Notes: generated from the sequence alone by a model not told the origin. 64,000 bases of DNA from Dictyoglomus turgidum DSM 6724 (GCF_000021645.1 NC_011661.1:1644723-1708722); one strand, 5' to 3'. Shown: positions 8,186-17,497, numbered from the stretch's first letter. A program made the numbers and translations.

Positions 8186-9820
8186 CTACAAAAGACCTAT
8201 TATATTTCCATTTTCATCCAAATCCATATTGTAAGCAGAGGGAACCTTGGGAAGTCCTGGCATGGTCATTATATTACCCGTATAAACTACCAGAAAACCA
8301 GCCCCGCCTGAGATTTTCACTCCTTGAACATTTATTACGAAGTCTTCAGGTCTTCCTAAAAGCTTGGGATTGTCCGATAAAGAATATTGAGTTTTTGCCA
8401 TACAAACTGGTAAGTTTACAAAACCCCAACTTTCAATTCTTTTTAAATCTTCTTTTGCACTCTCAGAAAATATTACTTCCCTTGCCCCATATACTCTCTT
8501 ACATATTTTGTCTATTTTATCTTTATAGCTTTCATTTAAATCATATAGATAGGAAAATTCATTTTTATCTTCCTCTATAGCTTTAATCACTTCTTGAGCA
8601 AGTTGAATTCCACCTAAGCCCCCTTTTTCATAAACTTCCGAAATAGCTACCCTTATGTTTCTATCCCTAAGCTCCGAAAGTACATATTCTATTTCCCTTT
8701 CACTATCCTTAGGAAATCTATTTAAAGCTACCACCACAGGTAATTTAAAAACATCTCTTATCACGTCCACATGATGTAAAAGGTTAGGAAGACCCTTTTT
8801 TATAGCCTCTATATTTTCTCCTTCAAGATCTTTCTTTATTCCACCATGAAACTTTAATGCCCTTACAGATACCACGATTACTACAGCACTTGGTTTTATA
8901 TTTCCTAATCTACATTTAATATTAAAAAACTTCTCTGCTCCAAGATCCACACCAAAACCAGCCTCTGTTATCACATAGTCAGAAAGTTTTAGTGCCATCT
9001 CGGTAGCAATAAGAGAATTAGCACCATGGGCAATATTAGCAAAAGGACCACCATGCACAAAAGCAGGAGTACCCTCAAGAGTTTGAACCAAATTAGGAGA
9101 TATAGCATCCTTTAAAACTACACTCATAGATCCTTGAGCTCCTATATCTTTACATAAAACGGGCATACCATTTTTATTAATCCCAATTACAATATTACCT
9201 AATCTTTCTTTTAACTCAGAAATATTCCTTGATAGCGATATTATTGCCATAACCTCCGAAGCTGCAGTTATATCAAAACCGTCTTCTCGAGGTATACCAT
9301 TTGCTCTTCCTCCAAGCCCACTCACAATAAATCTCAATTGTCTATCATTCATGTCTAAACATCTCTTCCAAAAAATCTGCCTTACATCAATGCTCAATTC
9401 ATTCCCATGATAGATATGATTGTCTATCAAAGCTGATAAAAGATTATGAGCCGAAGTAACAGCATGAATATCTCCCGTAAAGTGAAGATTAATGATGTCC
9501 TCAGGAACTACCTTTGCCTTACCCCCTCCCACAGCTCCCCCTTTTATACCAAACACAGGACCCATAGATGGCTCACGAATACATACAAAAGAACGATAAG
9601 AAAGTCTTCTAATGGCATCACCTAATCCAATAGTCGTAGTAGTTTTTCCCTCTCCATATGGTGTAGGATTCATGGCACTTACTAGGATTAACTTACCTGA
9701 GGGATTATTTTGTATTTCTTTATAATAATTCCATTTAACTTTTCCAACATACCACCCATAAGGGATAAAAAATTCCTCGGGAATTCCTAACTCCAAAACA
9801 ACCTCCAAAATCCTTTTCAA
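8186..9820 (-). CDS. fhs: formate--tetrahydrofolate ligase (formyl-THF synthetase)
   Basis: The protein has the P-loop-like NPTPYGEGKTTTTIG near residues 51-65, GAVGGGKAKVVP, LHFTGDIHAV and the C-terminal NIMTMPGLPKVPSAYNMD block, all diagnostic of Fhs. It activates formate onto THF at the cost of ATP. The reading frame opens with a TTG at 9835, but that codon and the next four form the GGGAGGAAGG ribosome binding site. The TTG at 9820 is therefore the more likely start, giving about 544 residues, close to the family norm of ~555. It overlies the stop region of the upstream phosphodiesterase. Confidence 0.93.
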   Translation of the reverse strand: MKRILEVVLELGIPEEFFIPYGWYVGKVKWNYYKEIQNNPSGKLILVSAMNPTPYGEGKTTTTIGLGDAIRRLSYRSFVCIREPSMGPVFGIKGGAVGGGKAKVVPEDIINLHFTGDIHAVTSAHNLLSALIDNHIYHGNELSIDVRQIFWKRCLDMNDRQLRFIVSGLGGRANGIPREDGFDITAASEVMAIISLSRNISELKERLGNIVIGINKNGMPVLCKDIGAQGSMSVVLKDAISPNLVQTLEGTPAFVHGGPFANIAHGANSLIATEMALKLSDYVITEAGFGVDLGAEKFFNIKCRLGNIKPSAVVIVVSVRALKFHGGIKKDLEGENIEAIKKGLPNLLHHVDVIRDVFKLPVVVALNRFPKDSEREIEYVLSELRDRNIRVAISEVYEKGGLGGIQLAQEVIKAIEEDKNEFSYLYDLNESYKDKIDKICKRVYGAREVIFSESAKEDLKRIESWGFVNLPVCMAKTQYSLSDNPKLLGRPEDFVINVQGVKISGGAGFLVVYTGNIMTMPGLPKVPSAYNMDLDENGNIIGLL

Positions 9821-9835
9821 CTTCCTTCCTCCCAA

Positions 9836-10333
9836 TCAGATCTCAATTGGTACTATCTCTCCCCAAATTTTATCCTTGTCCACATATAGATAGCCTATGG
9901 TATTTTTGTCGGTAAAAAATTTATCTGTGGGAGAGCCCGGATTAAAAAAGAGTATATTATTTTCCCATTCTATCACTGCTTTATGAGTATGTCCAAAAAC
10001 TATAGCATTCAAAGTTTCTCCTTCAAAAACATTCCTAACCCTTTCCTTAATACCCCATGGAGCACCACTACCATGAGTAATCCCTATCTTAACATTCTCA
10101 ACAGTTATGATCCTTTTTGCTGGAAGAACTCTTTTCACCTCAAAATTATCCATATTTCCATGTACTCCTACAACTTCTGCGATCCTCTGAAGTTCTGGTA
10201 AAAAGAAAATATCTTCCCAATCTCCAGCATGAATTATTAAATTCACTCCTTGAAGCTTTTCAACAATAACTTGAGGAAGATAAGGAAAACGAGAAGGAAG
10301 ATGAGTATCCGAAATTACCCCAATTTTTACCAT
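9836..10333 (-). CDS. MJ0936/YfcE-type metallophosphodiesterase
   Basis: Five metallophosphatase motifs are present: ISDTHLP near residues 7-13, HAGDWED, HGNMDN, THGSG and FGHTHKA, followed by a typical NPGSPTD. Such small (165 aa) two-metal enzymes hydrolyse phosphodiesters in the cytoplasm; natural substrates are usually unknown. The open frame continues upstream into the tRNA gene, but GGAGGACTT just before the ATG at 10333 fixes the start. It is the first gene of the minus-strand cluster leading into fhs. Confidence 0.85.
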   Translation of the reverse strand: MVKIGVISDTHLPSRFPYLPQVIVEKLQGVNLIIHAGDWEDIFFLPELQRIAEVVGVHGNMDNFEVKRVLPAKRIITVENVKIGITHGSGAPWGIKERVRNVFEGETLNAIVFGHTHKAVIEWENNILFFNPGSPTDKFFTDKNTIGYLYVDKDKIWGEIVPIEI

Positions 10334-10371
10334 AAGTCCTCCTTCTCTGTTACTACTATGTATTAAAAAAT

Positions 10372-10461
10372 TGGCGGGGAGGGTGGGACTCGAACCCACA
10401 TGGCCACGAAGGCCTTACCGGTTTTCAAGACCGGCCCCTTAGCCAATTCGGACACCTCCCC
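10372..10461 (-). tRNA. tRNA-Ser (anticodon TGA)
   Basis: Read on the minus strand, the acceptor strands GGGGAGG and CCTCCCC pair, followed by discriminator G and an encoded CCA at 10374-10372. The anticodon arm is CCGGT-CTTGAAA-ACCGG giving TGA (Ser). A long variable arm (GGCCTTCGTGGCC region) and a GTGGG-TTCGAGT-CCCAC T arm confirm a class II serine tRNA of about 90 nt including CCA. Confidence 0.96.
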
Positions 10462-10513
10462 GATGTCCAAAAAAATTATACCATAAATTTTTTAATTTTA
10501 AGTTAAAATTTTG

Positions 10514-10522
10514 TGGTATAAT
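10514..10522 (+). promoter_or_regulatory. extended -10 promoter (TGGTATAAT) of the nitroreductase gene
   Basis: TGG precedes TATAAT at 10517-10522; transcription would start near 10529 and give a leader of about 20 bases containing the GAAGGTG ribosome binding site. No clear -35 element is seen, as expected for extended -10 promoters. Confidence 0.65.
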
Positions 10523-10551
10523 CTTATTCACAAAAAAAGAAGGTGAATTTT

Positions 10552-11106
10552 ATGGAAGTAAAAAGAATAATTCAGGAGAGAAGATCTCTAAGATCCCTTG
10601 AGCCTTTTGAAGTAACTCAAGAGTTAATATATGATCTTGCTGAATCAGCCTCTCTTGCCCCTTCATGCTTTAACAATCAACCTTGGCGCTTTATTTTTAC
10701 CTATGATCAAAATATCCTTAAAGAGTTGTATACCGCTTTAACCCCAAGAAATAATTGGGCTTATAAATCCCCTCTAATAGTTACAGTCTTTACAAAGGAT
10801 GAGTTAGATTGTCAAATAAAAGGAAGAAATTATGCCCTTCTTGATACTGGGATGGCTGTGGGATTCATGCTTTTAAGGGCCACAGAGTTAGGATTAATAG
10901 CTCATCCTATAGCAGGTTATGATGAGGAAAAGGTAAAAAAGATCTTAAATATACCTGAAGATATGACGGCAATTCTATTAATCGTATTTGGAAAACAAGC
11001 AAAAGAGATAAATCCAAATCTTTCTGAGGAACAAAAAGAAAGAGAACTGAAAAGGCCAGAAAGACTTCCAATAAAAGATTTTGTGTATTTTAACAAATAC
11101 AGGTAA
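10552..11106 (+). CDS. nitroreductase-family flavoprotein
   Basis: The protein of about 184 residues begins EVKRIIQERRSLRSL, the FMN-phosphate-binding Arg-Arg-Ser signature, and contains SCFNNQPWRFI and a central GRNYALLDTGMA helix. Family members are homodimeric FMN enzymes that reduce nitro compounds, quinones or enones with NAD(P)H. An in-frame GTG at 10543 is possible, but GAAGGTG spaced 6-7 bases from the ATG at 10552 makes that ATG the better start. Three bases separate it from the next gene, so the two form an operon. Confidence 0.87.
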   Translation: MEVKRIIQERRSLRSLEPFEVTQELIYDLAESASLAPSCFNNQPWRFIFTYDQNILKELYTALTPRNNWAYKSPLIVTVFTKDELDCQIKGRNYALLDTGMAVGFMLLRATELGLIAHPIAGYDEEKVKKILNIPEDMTAILLIVFGKQAKEINPNLSEEQKERELKRPERLPIKDFVYFNKYR

Positions 11107-11109
11107 AAG

Positions 11110-11922
11110 ATGTTAATTTCTTGTTCAACTGCAGCCTTTATAAATCCAGAAATGACCATAGATGAAAAATTAAAAAATTCTATTGAGGCTTTAACCACTA
11201 TTTTAGAAAACAACTTCGATGGAATTGAACTCTTTCTTCCTAAGGACTTTGATGAGGAAAAAAGAGAAACCCTCTTTAATGAAGCAAAAAAAATCAGAGG
11301 AAAAATATTAACTTTACATGCCCCTAAAAACATTCTTCATAAACCTATAAAGTCTGTACTCCCTGATCTAGTAAAACTAATTAAGGAATGCTATGAGTTG
11401 GAAATAAAAATTATTGTTATGCATCCTCCCTTTCAAAAATCCATGGATTCTTTGTTAAAAAATGTATTCTCCATATTCGACAATGTAATCCACTTTGCTT
11501 CAAGACATAATGTAATATTAACCATAGAAAATGTACCTTATCTTCTTGATCCACCTCAATTTTACTCTGCTCTTGTGAAGAGATACAGAAATTCTATTGG
11601 CATAACCATTGATGTAGAGTATCTTCACTCCACAAAGTATTCCTTGGACAAATATCCTAAAGAATTATTAAAAAACTATCTCCGAAATATACATATAAGG
11701 GATTATGATGGACAAAGCTTTGATGAAGAAGGAAAAAGGAGATATTTAAAGTTAGGAGAAGGATTAATCAATTTTAAAGAACTATTTGAAAAGATATTTG
11801 AAATTGGATATGACGGTCCTTTAACTGTGGAGACTGTTTTTGATAATAAAATCGAAGACCTAAAATATAGTAGAAACTTTATTATAAAAAACCTTCCTCA
11901 AAAATCATTAGCCTCTGGATAA
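11110..11922 (+). CDS. sugar phosphate isomerase/epimerase-like TIM barrel (AP endonuclease 2 family)
   Basis: The 270-residue protein has the layout of xylose-isomerase-like barrels: NFDGIELFLP near residues 34-43, ILTLHAPKN, IIVMHPPF, LTIENVPYL near 140-148, IDVEYLH and IHIRDYDG, ending with GYDGPLTVE. The His/Glu/Asp set would bind one or more divalent metals. The group includes sugar epimerases, inosose enzymes and endonuclease IV relatives, so the precise reaction is open. Its 3' end overlaps the convergent pheA by 25 bases. Confidence 0.75.
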   Translation: MLISCSTAAFINPEMTIDEKLKNSIEALTTILENNFDGIELFLPKDFDEEKRETLFNEAKKIRGKILTLHAPKNILHKPIKSVLPDLVKLIKECYELEIKIIVMHPPFQKSMDSLLKNVFSIFDNVIHFASRHNVILTIENVPYLLDPPQFYSALVKRYRNSIGITIDVEYLHSTKYSLDKYPKELLKNYLRNIHIRDYDGQSFDEEGKRRYLKLGEGLINFKELFEKIFEIGYDGPLTVETVFDNKIEDLKYSRNFIIKNLPQKSLASG

Positions 11923-12968
11923 GAGCCTAATATCTTAAAGTCTATACATTCTTCCTTTACCCTCTCAAGGGCTTGAGAGACCTTTTCATCCCATATATGT
12001 CCTTGAAAATCTACAAAGAACCTATACTCAAAGGGTTTAGCAGGAACAGGTCTTGATTGAATTAAAGTCATATTTAAACCAAAATCATGTAGTGGTCTCA
12101 AAGCCCTGTATAAAGCTCCTGCTTGGTGCTTAACCGAGAAAATTATAGAGGTTTTATCCTTACCCGTTGGTTTTGGAATGTCTTTTCCAAGTACTAAAAA
12201 TCTTGTCTTATTGTTCCAAGAATCCTGAATATTCTCAGCAAGAATATTTAATCCAAAGACCTCTGCTGCAAAATTACTTGCGATAGCCGCACTTTCTTTT
12301 TCTTCCTTTACTATTTTAGCAGCAAAACTTGTGCTTGAGGTTGGTATCTCTTGTACGTTAGGTAAATTTTGCCTCAACCACCTTTTGCACTGGGCAAGAG
12401 CTTGGGGATGAGAGTATACCCTTTTGACCTTATTCATGGAATCTTCAGAAGATATTAAAGAATGTCTTACATCTAAATAAACCTCCCCAATCACTTTTTT
12501 AGTAGTAACAGCAAGAAGATCCATGGTACTTCCTACCGTACCTTCTAAAGAATTTTCTATGGGAACTACAGCATATTCAGATCCTTCCTCTAAGGACTTA
12601 AAAATGTCCTCCACCAAAAGTAAAGGTTTAAACTTTACACCCTCTCCAAAAAACTTTACCGCAGCCTGATGAGTAAAACTGCCTTCAGGACCTAAATATA
12701 AAACCTCAATATCTTTCTCAAGAGCCCTTAAGTAGCTCATGATAGTCTTAAAGATTCCTATTATTGCCTTCTCATCTAAAGGTCCCTGGTTTTCTTTAAC
12801 TAATCTTTCCAAAAGTTCTTTCTCCCTTGAAGGATCAAAAATAGGATAATTATTTTTAATCTTCCAATTTCTTATTTGAAGTACTATTTGGGCTCTTTTA
12901 TTTATAATCTCAAGCAATTTCCTATCTAATTCATCTATCTCTCTTCTAAGTTCCTCGAGTTCTCTCAC
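11898..12968 (-). CDS. pheA: bifunctional chorismate mutase / prephenate dehydratase (P-protein)
   Basis: Residues 1-85 are an AroQ-type chorismate mutase helix bundle (LRREIDELDRKLLEIINKRA). Residues ~90-265 are prephenate dehydratase, beginning LGPEGSFTHQAA with VPIENSLEGTVG. Residues ~275-350 are an ACT domain with the phenylalanine-sensing GALYRALRPL and IQSRP motifs (ESRP in most members). The enzyme commits chorismate to phenylalanine and is expected to be feedback-inhibited. The 356-residue length is typical. It is a single-gene unit convergent with the TIM-barrel gene. Confidence 0.95.
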   Translation of the reverse strand: MRELEELRREIDELDRKLLEIINKRAQIVLQIRNWKIKNNYPIFDPSREKELLERLVKENQGPLDEKAIIGIFKTIMSYLRALEKDIEVLYLGPEGSFTHQAAVKFFGEGVKFKPLLLVEDIFKSLEEGSEYAVVPIENSLEGTVGSTMDLLAVTTKKVIGEVYLDVRHSLISSEDSMNKVKRVYSHPQALAQCKRWLRQNLPNVQEIPTSSTSFAAKIVKEEKESAAIASNFAAEVFGLNILAENIQDSWNNKTRFLVLGKDIPKPTGKDKTSIIFSVKHQAGALYRALRPLHDFGLNMTLIQSRPVPAKPFEYRFFVDFQGHIWDEKVSQALERVKEECIDFKILGSYPEANDF

Positions 12969-13104
12969 AGATAATCTCTCCCTTGAATATATTTTTATAA
13001 ATTCTATAGAAATATTCTTTTGTGGTCAATATTGCATTTTTTTCAAAATAAAACTATACTACTATGGGAAAACGATAACGTAAACTTTTCTAAGAGAGGG
13101 GTTG

Positions 13105-14058
13105 ATGAAGATAAAGTCCAACAAGCAAAACTTAAGATTTTATTTTCGTGAATTAAATATTCTTCTTGCTCTTGCCGTGTTATGTGTCTTCATTACAATA
13201 ATGAATCCTAAGTTTATTACCCCCTTTAACCTTCAGGTGGTTGCAAGACAAATAGCAATTTATGGGCTTCTTGCTATTGGGGAAACGTTAATAATTATTG
13301 GTGGTGGTATAGATCTTTCCGTGGGATCTCTTGTGGCTCTAACAGGTGTCCTTGTAGCTCTTTTCATGAAAAATGGTATAGATATGGTAGTAGCAATTCT
13401 TTTGGTGCTAATTATATCTTGTCTTATAGGATTTTGGCATGGGTTCTTTGTCACCAAACTAAATGTTCCCCCCTTTATAATAACCTTAGGAACCCTCACT
13501 GCTGCAAGAGGACTTGCCTCAGTTATTACAAAAGGATGGCCCATTATTGGTCTCCCCGAAAAATTCTTCTTTATAGGCCAAGGAGATCTTTGGGGAATTC
13601 CTTTCCCTACTGTGATATTAATTGTCTTTGCAATTTTAGCCTTCTTTATTACAAAGTACACAGTGCTTGGAAGGGATTTATATGCAGTAGGAGGAAATAT
13701 TGAGGCTGCAAGACTTTCTGGAATAGATGTGGATAAAGTAAGAATGTTTACCTACGTTTTTGGATCCTTCCTTGCAGGAATCACAGGGATAATCATTGCC
13801 TCAAGACTAAGCCAAGGACAAGCAGGAGTCGGAGGGGGCTATGAATTGAGTGCTATCGCAGCTGCAGTAATAGGAGGTACCTCTCTTTCGGGTGGCGAGG
13901 GTACGATTTTAGGTACCATAATTGGAGCAAGTATTATGTCAGTGATTTATAATGGACTCATACTTCTTGAAATATCTTCATATTGGCATGATGTAGTAAT
14001 GGGACTTGTGATAGTTACAGCAGTCACAATAGACATTTGGAGAAAGAGAAAAAGATAA
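13105..14058 (+). CDS. ribose/xylose-type sugar ABC transporter permease
   Basis: The ~317-residue integral membrane protein belongs to the RbsC/BPD_transp_2 family. It has about 8-10 hydrophobic segments, the conserved GGIDLSVGS near residues 69-77, and the C-terminal [21 protein letters not shown] that contacts the ATPase. It would form the homodimeric channel for a pentose or hexose. A TTG three bases upstream is in frame, but the GAGAGGGG site favours the ATG at 13105. It begins an operon with the unusual order permease, binding protein, ATPase. Confidence 0.9.
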   Translation: MKIKSNKQNLRFYFRELNILLALAVLCVFITIMNPKFITPFNLQVVARQIAIYGLLAIGETLIIIGGGIDLSVGSLVALTGVLVALFMKNGIDMVVAILLVLIISCLIGFWHGFFVTKLNVPPFIITLGTLTAARGLASVITKGWPIIGLPEKFFFIGQGDLWGIPFPTVILIVFAILAFFITKYTVLGRDLYAVGGNIEAARLSGIDVDKVRMFTYVFGSFLAGITGIIIASRLSQGQAGVGGGYELSAIAAAVIGGTSLSGGEGTILGTIIGASIMSVIYNGLILLEISSYWHDVVMGLVIVTAVTIDIWRKRKR

Positions 14059-14146
14059 ATCCTAATTTGGGGGGGGGTGAGAAAATATTTTAATTCCTAT
14101 CTCTTTTCCAATTTTAAAGAAATTCAACTAGTGGGAGGTGTTCTTT

Positions 14147-15163
14147 ATGCGTAAAGTTTTGGTTGCTATTTTAATTATTCTTTTCCCTATTATATTCTCT
14201 ATAGGGTATTCTAAAGAAATACATGTAGCAGTTATTGGAAAATCAGTACATCCTTACTGGGCAGAGGTAGAACTCGGAGTAAAACAGGCAGCTAAAGATT
14301 TGGGAGTAAAAGCTACCTTCTTCGTACCTCAAAAAGAAGATATCCCTGCACAAATATCCCAGATGGAGTCCTTTATTGCTATGGGTGTTGATGGTATTGC
14401 TATTGCTCCTTCTGACCCAACCGCTATAGCTCCAACCATTGAAAAAGCAATGGCAAAAGGTATTCCAGTAATTACCCTTGATACCGATGCCCCTCAAAGC
14501 AAGAGATTAGTATACATCGGAACTGACAACTACTCAGCAGGAAAAATTGCTGGCATGGTAATGAATGATCTACTTGGAATAAAAGGAGGAAAGGTAGCTA
14601 TAGGAACAGGATCTCTTACTGCAATGAACTCCTTAGAGAGAATCCGTGGTTTCATGGATGGCATAGCTTCTAACAAAAGAATTGTTGTAGTAACTAAACC
14701 AGCTCTTTGCGATTTTGAAGACACAGGAAGAGCTGTTACCCTTGCAGAACAAGCACTCTTGACCTATCCAGACCTTAGAGGATTCTTTGGAGTCTATGCT
14801 TTCAATGGACCCGCTGCAGCAAAAGCAGTAAAATCTGCTGGAAAAGTAGGTCAAGTGTTAATAGTATGTTTTGACACCACTGCAGAACATATGCAACTTA
14901 TAAAAGAAGGAGTAATATCCGCTACTGTAGGTCAAAGGCCATATATGATGGGATACAAGAGCGTAGAAGTTCTAACCAAAATGGCACAAAAGGGCGTTGA
15001 CGCAACTCTTAAAGAATTACCAGCAAACAGAATTATTGACACTGGTGTAGATGTGGTAGCCGGAGATAAATACGTAAAGAGCATAAAGAGTGTACAAGCA
15101 CTAACAGTAGAGCAATATAGAAAGAAATTACAAGAACTTGGTATACCTGTTCAGGGATGGTAG
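14147..15163 (+). CDS. ribose-type sugar ABC transporter substrate-binding protein
   Basis: A cleavable signal peptide occupies roughly residues 1-22 (hydrophobic VAILIILFPIIFSIGYS). The mature periplasmic-binding-protein type 1 fold begins KEIHVAVIGKSVHPYW and contains GVDGIAIAPSDP and PVITLDTDAP. It should capture a monosaccharide and deliver it to the permease and ATPase on either side. An in-frame GTG at 14138 is part of the GGGAGGTG site; the ATG at 14147 is the start. A strong hairpin follows its stop codon. Confidence 0.9.
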   Translation: MRKVLVAILIILFPIIFSIGYSKEIHVAVIGKSVHPYWAEVELGVKQAAKDLGVKATFFVPQKEDIPAQISQMESFIAMGVDGIAIAPSDPTAIAPTIEKAMAKGIPVITLDTDAPQSKRLVYIGTDNYSAGKIAGMVMNDLLGIKGGKVAIGTGSLTAMNSLERIRGFMDGIASNKRIVVVTKPALCDFEDTGRAVTLAEQALLTYPDLRGFFGVYAFNGPAAAKAVKSAGKVGQVLIVCFDTTAEHMQLIKEGVISATVGQRPYMMGYKSVEVLTKMAQKGVDATLKELPANRIIDTGVDVVAGDKYVKSIKSVQALTVEQYRKKLQELGIPVQGW

Positions 15164-15173
15164 CAAAGAAATA

Positions 15174-15195
15174 GGGGGAGGAGCTCTCCTCCCCC
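15174..15195 (+). other. intercistronic hairpin between binding-protein and ATPase genes
   Basis: GGGGGAGGAG is followed after two bases by its exact complement CTCCTCCCCC, so the RNA can form a nine- to ten-pair stem. No T tract follows on the plus strand, so it is probably a 3'-end-stabilising structure for the binding-protein message rather than an efficient terminator. Confidence 0.75.
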
Positions 15196-15220
15196 AAAAC
15201 ATACATAGGAGGCTTGAAAA

Positions 15221-16708
15221 ATGAATCAGGATCTCCTATTAAAAATGGAGAAAATTTCAAAAAGCTTTCCTGGAGTAAAAGCTTTGGACCAAGTAGATTT
15301 AGAAGTCTACAAGGGTGAAATTCTTGCCCTTGTGGGAGAAAACGGAGCTGGAAAATCTACCCTTATGAAAATTCTAACAGGAGTTTACCAAAAAGACGAA
15401 GGAAGAATCCTATTTAAAGGAAAGGAAATAAGCCCTCAAAATCCTCATGAAGCCCAAAAATTAGGTATTTCTATTATTTATCAAGAATTTAATTTGGCCC
15501 CAAACCTTGATATTGCTACAAACATATTTTTAGGTAATGAGCCCAGAAAGGGTAAATTTATAAAAATTTTTGATTATAAGAAAGCCTACGAAGAATCATT
15601 AAAACTCTTAGATTTACTTGGCTTAAATTTATCACCAGACACCTTAGTAAAAGATCTTACTGTAGCCGAACAACAAATGGTAGAAATTGCGAAGGCTCTT
15701 GCTCAAAAAACAGAACTTATCATAATGGATGAACCTACCTCGGCTCTTGCCGGAAGAGAGGTTAAAAAACTATTTGAGATAATGAGAAGGCTTAAAAGTG
15801 AGAATATTTCAATAATATTTATTACTCATAGGCTTGAAGAGGTATTTGAAATTGCTGACAGAATTGTAGTATTAAGAGATGGGAAAAGAGTTGGAGAATT
15901 ACCTGCTCAAAGGGATAAGTATGATGATGTAATAAGAATGATGGTAGGAAGAGAGATAAGAGTAATACCAAAACCTTCTACAAAAACAGAAGAACCTATC
16001 TTTGAGGTAAGAAATCTATCTTCTAAAAAGATCAAAAATATATCTTTCCAACTTAGAAAAGGAGAAGTCTTAGGGATTGCAGGTCTCGTAGGAGCAGGAA
16101 GAACAGAGATTATTAGAGCCATATTTGGAGCTGATCCTATAATTTCTGGAGAAATATATCTCGAAGGAAAAAGGATTGAAATTAAATCACCAAAGGATGC
16201 GGTACAACAAAAAATAGGCTTAGTACCTGAAGATAGAAAGCTTCAAGGACTTATTCTGGATATGGCGGTTTATGAGAATATTTCTTTACCTTCTTTAATA
16301 TATTTATTCCCTAATGGAATTATAAAAAAGAAAACAGAGTATGATCTTGCTGAGTATTTTGTTAAAAAACTACAAATAAAAACGCCAAGTATTTTCCAAA
16401 AAGTTATAAACCTCTCTGGAGGAAATCAGCAAAAAGTTGTGCTTGCAAAATGGCTTGCTTTAAAACCTAAGATTCTTATTCTTGATGAACCTACAAGGGG
16501 AATAGATGTGGGAGCAAAAGCAGAAATACATAGACTTATTGGAGAAATGGCTCAAGAAGGAATTGGAATTATCCTTATCTCTTCAGAACTTCCTGAAATT
16601 CTCGCCCTTTCTGATAGAATTCTTGTAGTATCAAAGGGAAGAATCACAGGAGAAATAAGCAAAGAAGAAGCAACACAGGAGAAAATAATGCAATATGCAA
16701 TAATTTAA
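15221..16708 (+). CDS. ribose-type sugar ABC transporter ATP-binding protein (tandem ATPase)
   Basis: The 495-residue RbsA/MglA-type protein carries two ATPase domains. The first has Walker A GENGAGKST near residue 40, signature LTVAEQQMVEIAKAL and Walker B LIIMDEPTSAL. The second has the degenerate Walker A GLVGAGRTE near 288, an intact LSGGNQQKV signature and LILDEPTRGIDVGAK. Having one degenerate site is normal for the family. It energises the permease encoded at 13105 and ends this sugar-uptake operon. Confidence 0.93.
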   Translation: MNQDLLLKMEKISKSFPGVKALDQVDLEVYKGEILALVGENGAGKSTLMKILTGVYQKDEGRILFKGKEISPQNPHEAQKLGISIIYQEFNLAPNLDIATNIFLGNEPRKGKFIKIFDYKKAYEESLKLLDLLGLNLSPDTLVKDLTVAEQQMVEIAKALAQKTELIIMDEPTSALAGREVKKLFEIMRRLKSENISIIFITHRLEEVFEIADRIVVLRDGKRVGELPAQRDKYDDVIRMMVGREIRVIPKPSTKTEEPIFEVRNLSSKKIKNISFQLRKGEVLGIAGLVGAGRTEIIRAIFGADPIISGEIYLEGKRIEIKSPKDAVQQKIGLVPEDRKLQGLILDMAVYENISLPSLIYLFPNGIIKKKTEYDLAEYFVKKLQIKTPSIFQKVINLSGGNQQKVVLAKWLALKPKILILDEPTRGIDVGAKAEIHRLIGEMAQEGIGIILISSELPEILALSDRILVVSKGRITGEISKEEATQEKIMQYAII

Positions 16709-16758
16709 TCTATAATTATAATACCATAAGTCTTTCACAAAAGAAGGAGGATTCTAAC

Positions 16759-17460
16759 ATGTCAAATTATACCGTATTTATAACAGGAGCCTCTAAAGGG
16801 TTAGGTTTTTCTCTGACAAAACTCTACCTTGAAAAAGGACATAAAGTAATAGCAACCTATCGAAAGAATCTTGAAAAATTAGAAGAAATAAAAAATCATC
16901 CAAACTTAATCCTTTATACGATGGATGTATCCGATGAAAACTCAGTCAAAAATGCCTTTGATTTTTTAAAAGACAAAATTAGTCACATTGACATTCTTAT
17001 AAACAATGCAGCTGTATATTTAGAAGACAAAACTAAAACCATAGAGAATGTAGATATTGAAGAAGCCATTACAACTTTAAATATAAACTCCATAGGTCCC
17101 TTAAGAGTCTTAAAATACTTTTATTCCTTTGTGGAGAGGGGAAATAAGAAATTAATAATAAATGTATCATCAGAAGCTGGAAGTATTTCCAACTGTTGGA
17201 GAGATAGGGAATATGCCTATTGTATGTCAAAATCAGCTTTAAATATGCTCTCTGCCATATTGCAAAATTATAGCATACCTAAAGGTATAAAAGTTTTAGC
17301 CATTCATCCTGGCTGGATGAGAACTGACATGGGGGGTCCCAATGCAGATATAGCTCCTGAAGAAGCAGCTGAAGGTATATACAATCTCTCTATGAAAGAT
17401 TGGGATATAAGCGATAAAAATATATACATGGATTATAAAGGAAATTTAATGACTTGGTAA
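16759..17460 (+). CDS. short-chain dehydrogenase/reductase
   Basis: The 233-residue Rossmann protein has the cofactor loop TGASKGLG near residues 9-16, NNAAVY near 84-89, the catalytic serine in NVSSEAGS and the active-site YCMSK near residues 154-158. HPGWMRTDMGG near the C-terminus is typical of the C-factor/sniffer-like branch. It is an NAD(P)-dependent oxidoreductase of unknown substrate. It lies 50 bases after the sugar ATPase gene with its own GGAGG site and ends at a bidirectional terminator. Confidence 0.85.
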   Translation: MSNYTVFITGASKGLGFSLTKLYLEKGHKVIATYRKNLEKLEEIKNHPNLILYTMDVSDENSVKNAFDFLKDKISHIDILINNAAVYLEDKTKTIENVDIEEAITTLNINSIGPLRVLKYFYSFVERGNKKLIINVSSEAGSISNCWRDREYAYCMSKSALNMLSAILQNYSIPKGIKVLAIHPGWMRTDMGGPNADIAPEEAAEGIYNLSMKDWDISDKNIYMDYKGNLMTW

Positions 17461-17462
17461 AA

Positions 17463-17496
17463 ATATGGGGGCGGTTTTGCTATTCGCCCCCTATAT
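17463..17496. terminator. bidirectional intrinsic terminator
   Basis: ATATGGGGGCG and CGCCCCCTATAT pair around an 11-base loop (one bulged T), with T-rich tails on both strands. It ends the SDR transcript and the convergent secreted-protein gene. Confidence 0.8.
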
Positions 17497-17497
17497 T

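Noticed and set aside
9821-9835. First TTG of fhs as start
   Set aside because: These bases are the ribosome binding site for the TTG at 9820; the same logic applies to the early starts at 35762, 52340, 56000 and 62583.
10334-10399. N-terminal extension of the phosphodiesterase gene
   Set aside because: It runs through the tRNA-Ser gene, and a perfect GGAGGA site marks the ATG at 10333.
13060-13095. LacI/CcpA-type operator (AAAACGATAACGTAAAC) before the sugar permease gene
   Set aside because: The half-sites do not match well enough to call a palindrome.
14073-14082. Run of nine Gs after the permease gene as a phase-variable tract
   Set aside because: It lies in a non-coding gap and does not alter a reading frame; a similar run of eight sits before the NuoE-like gene.
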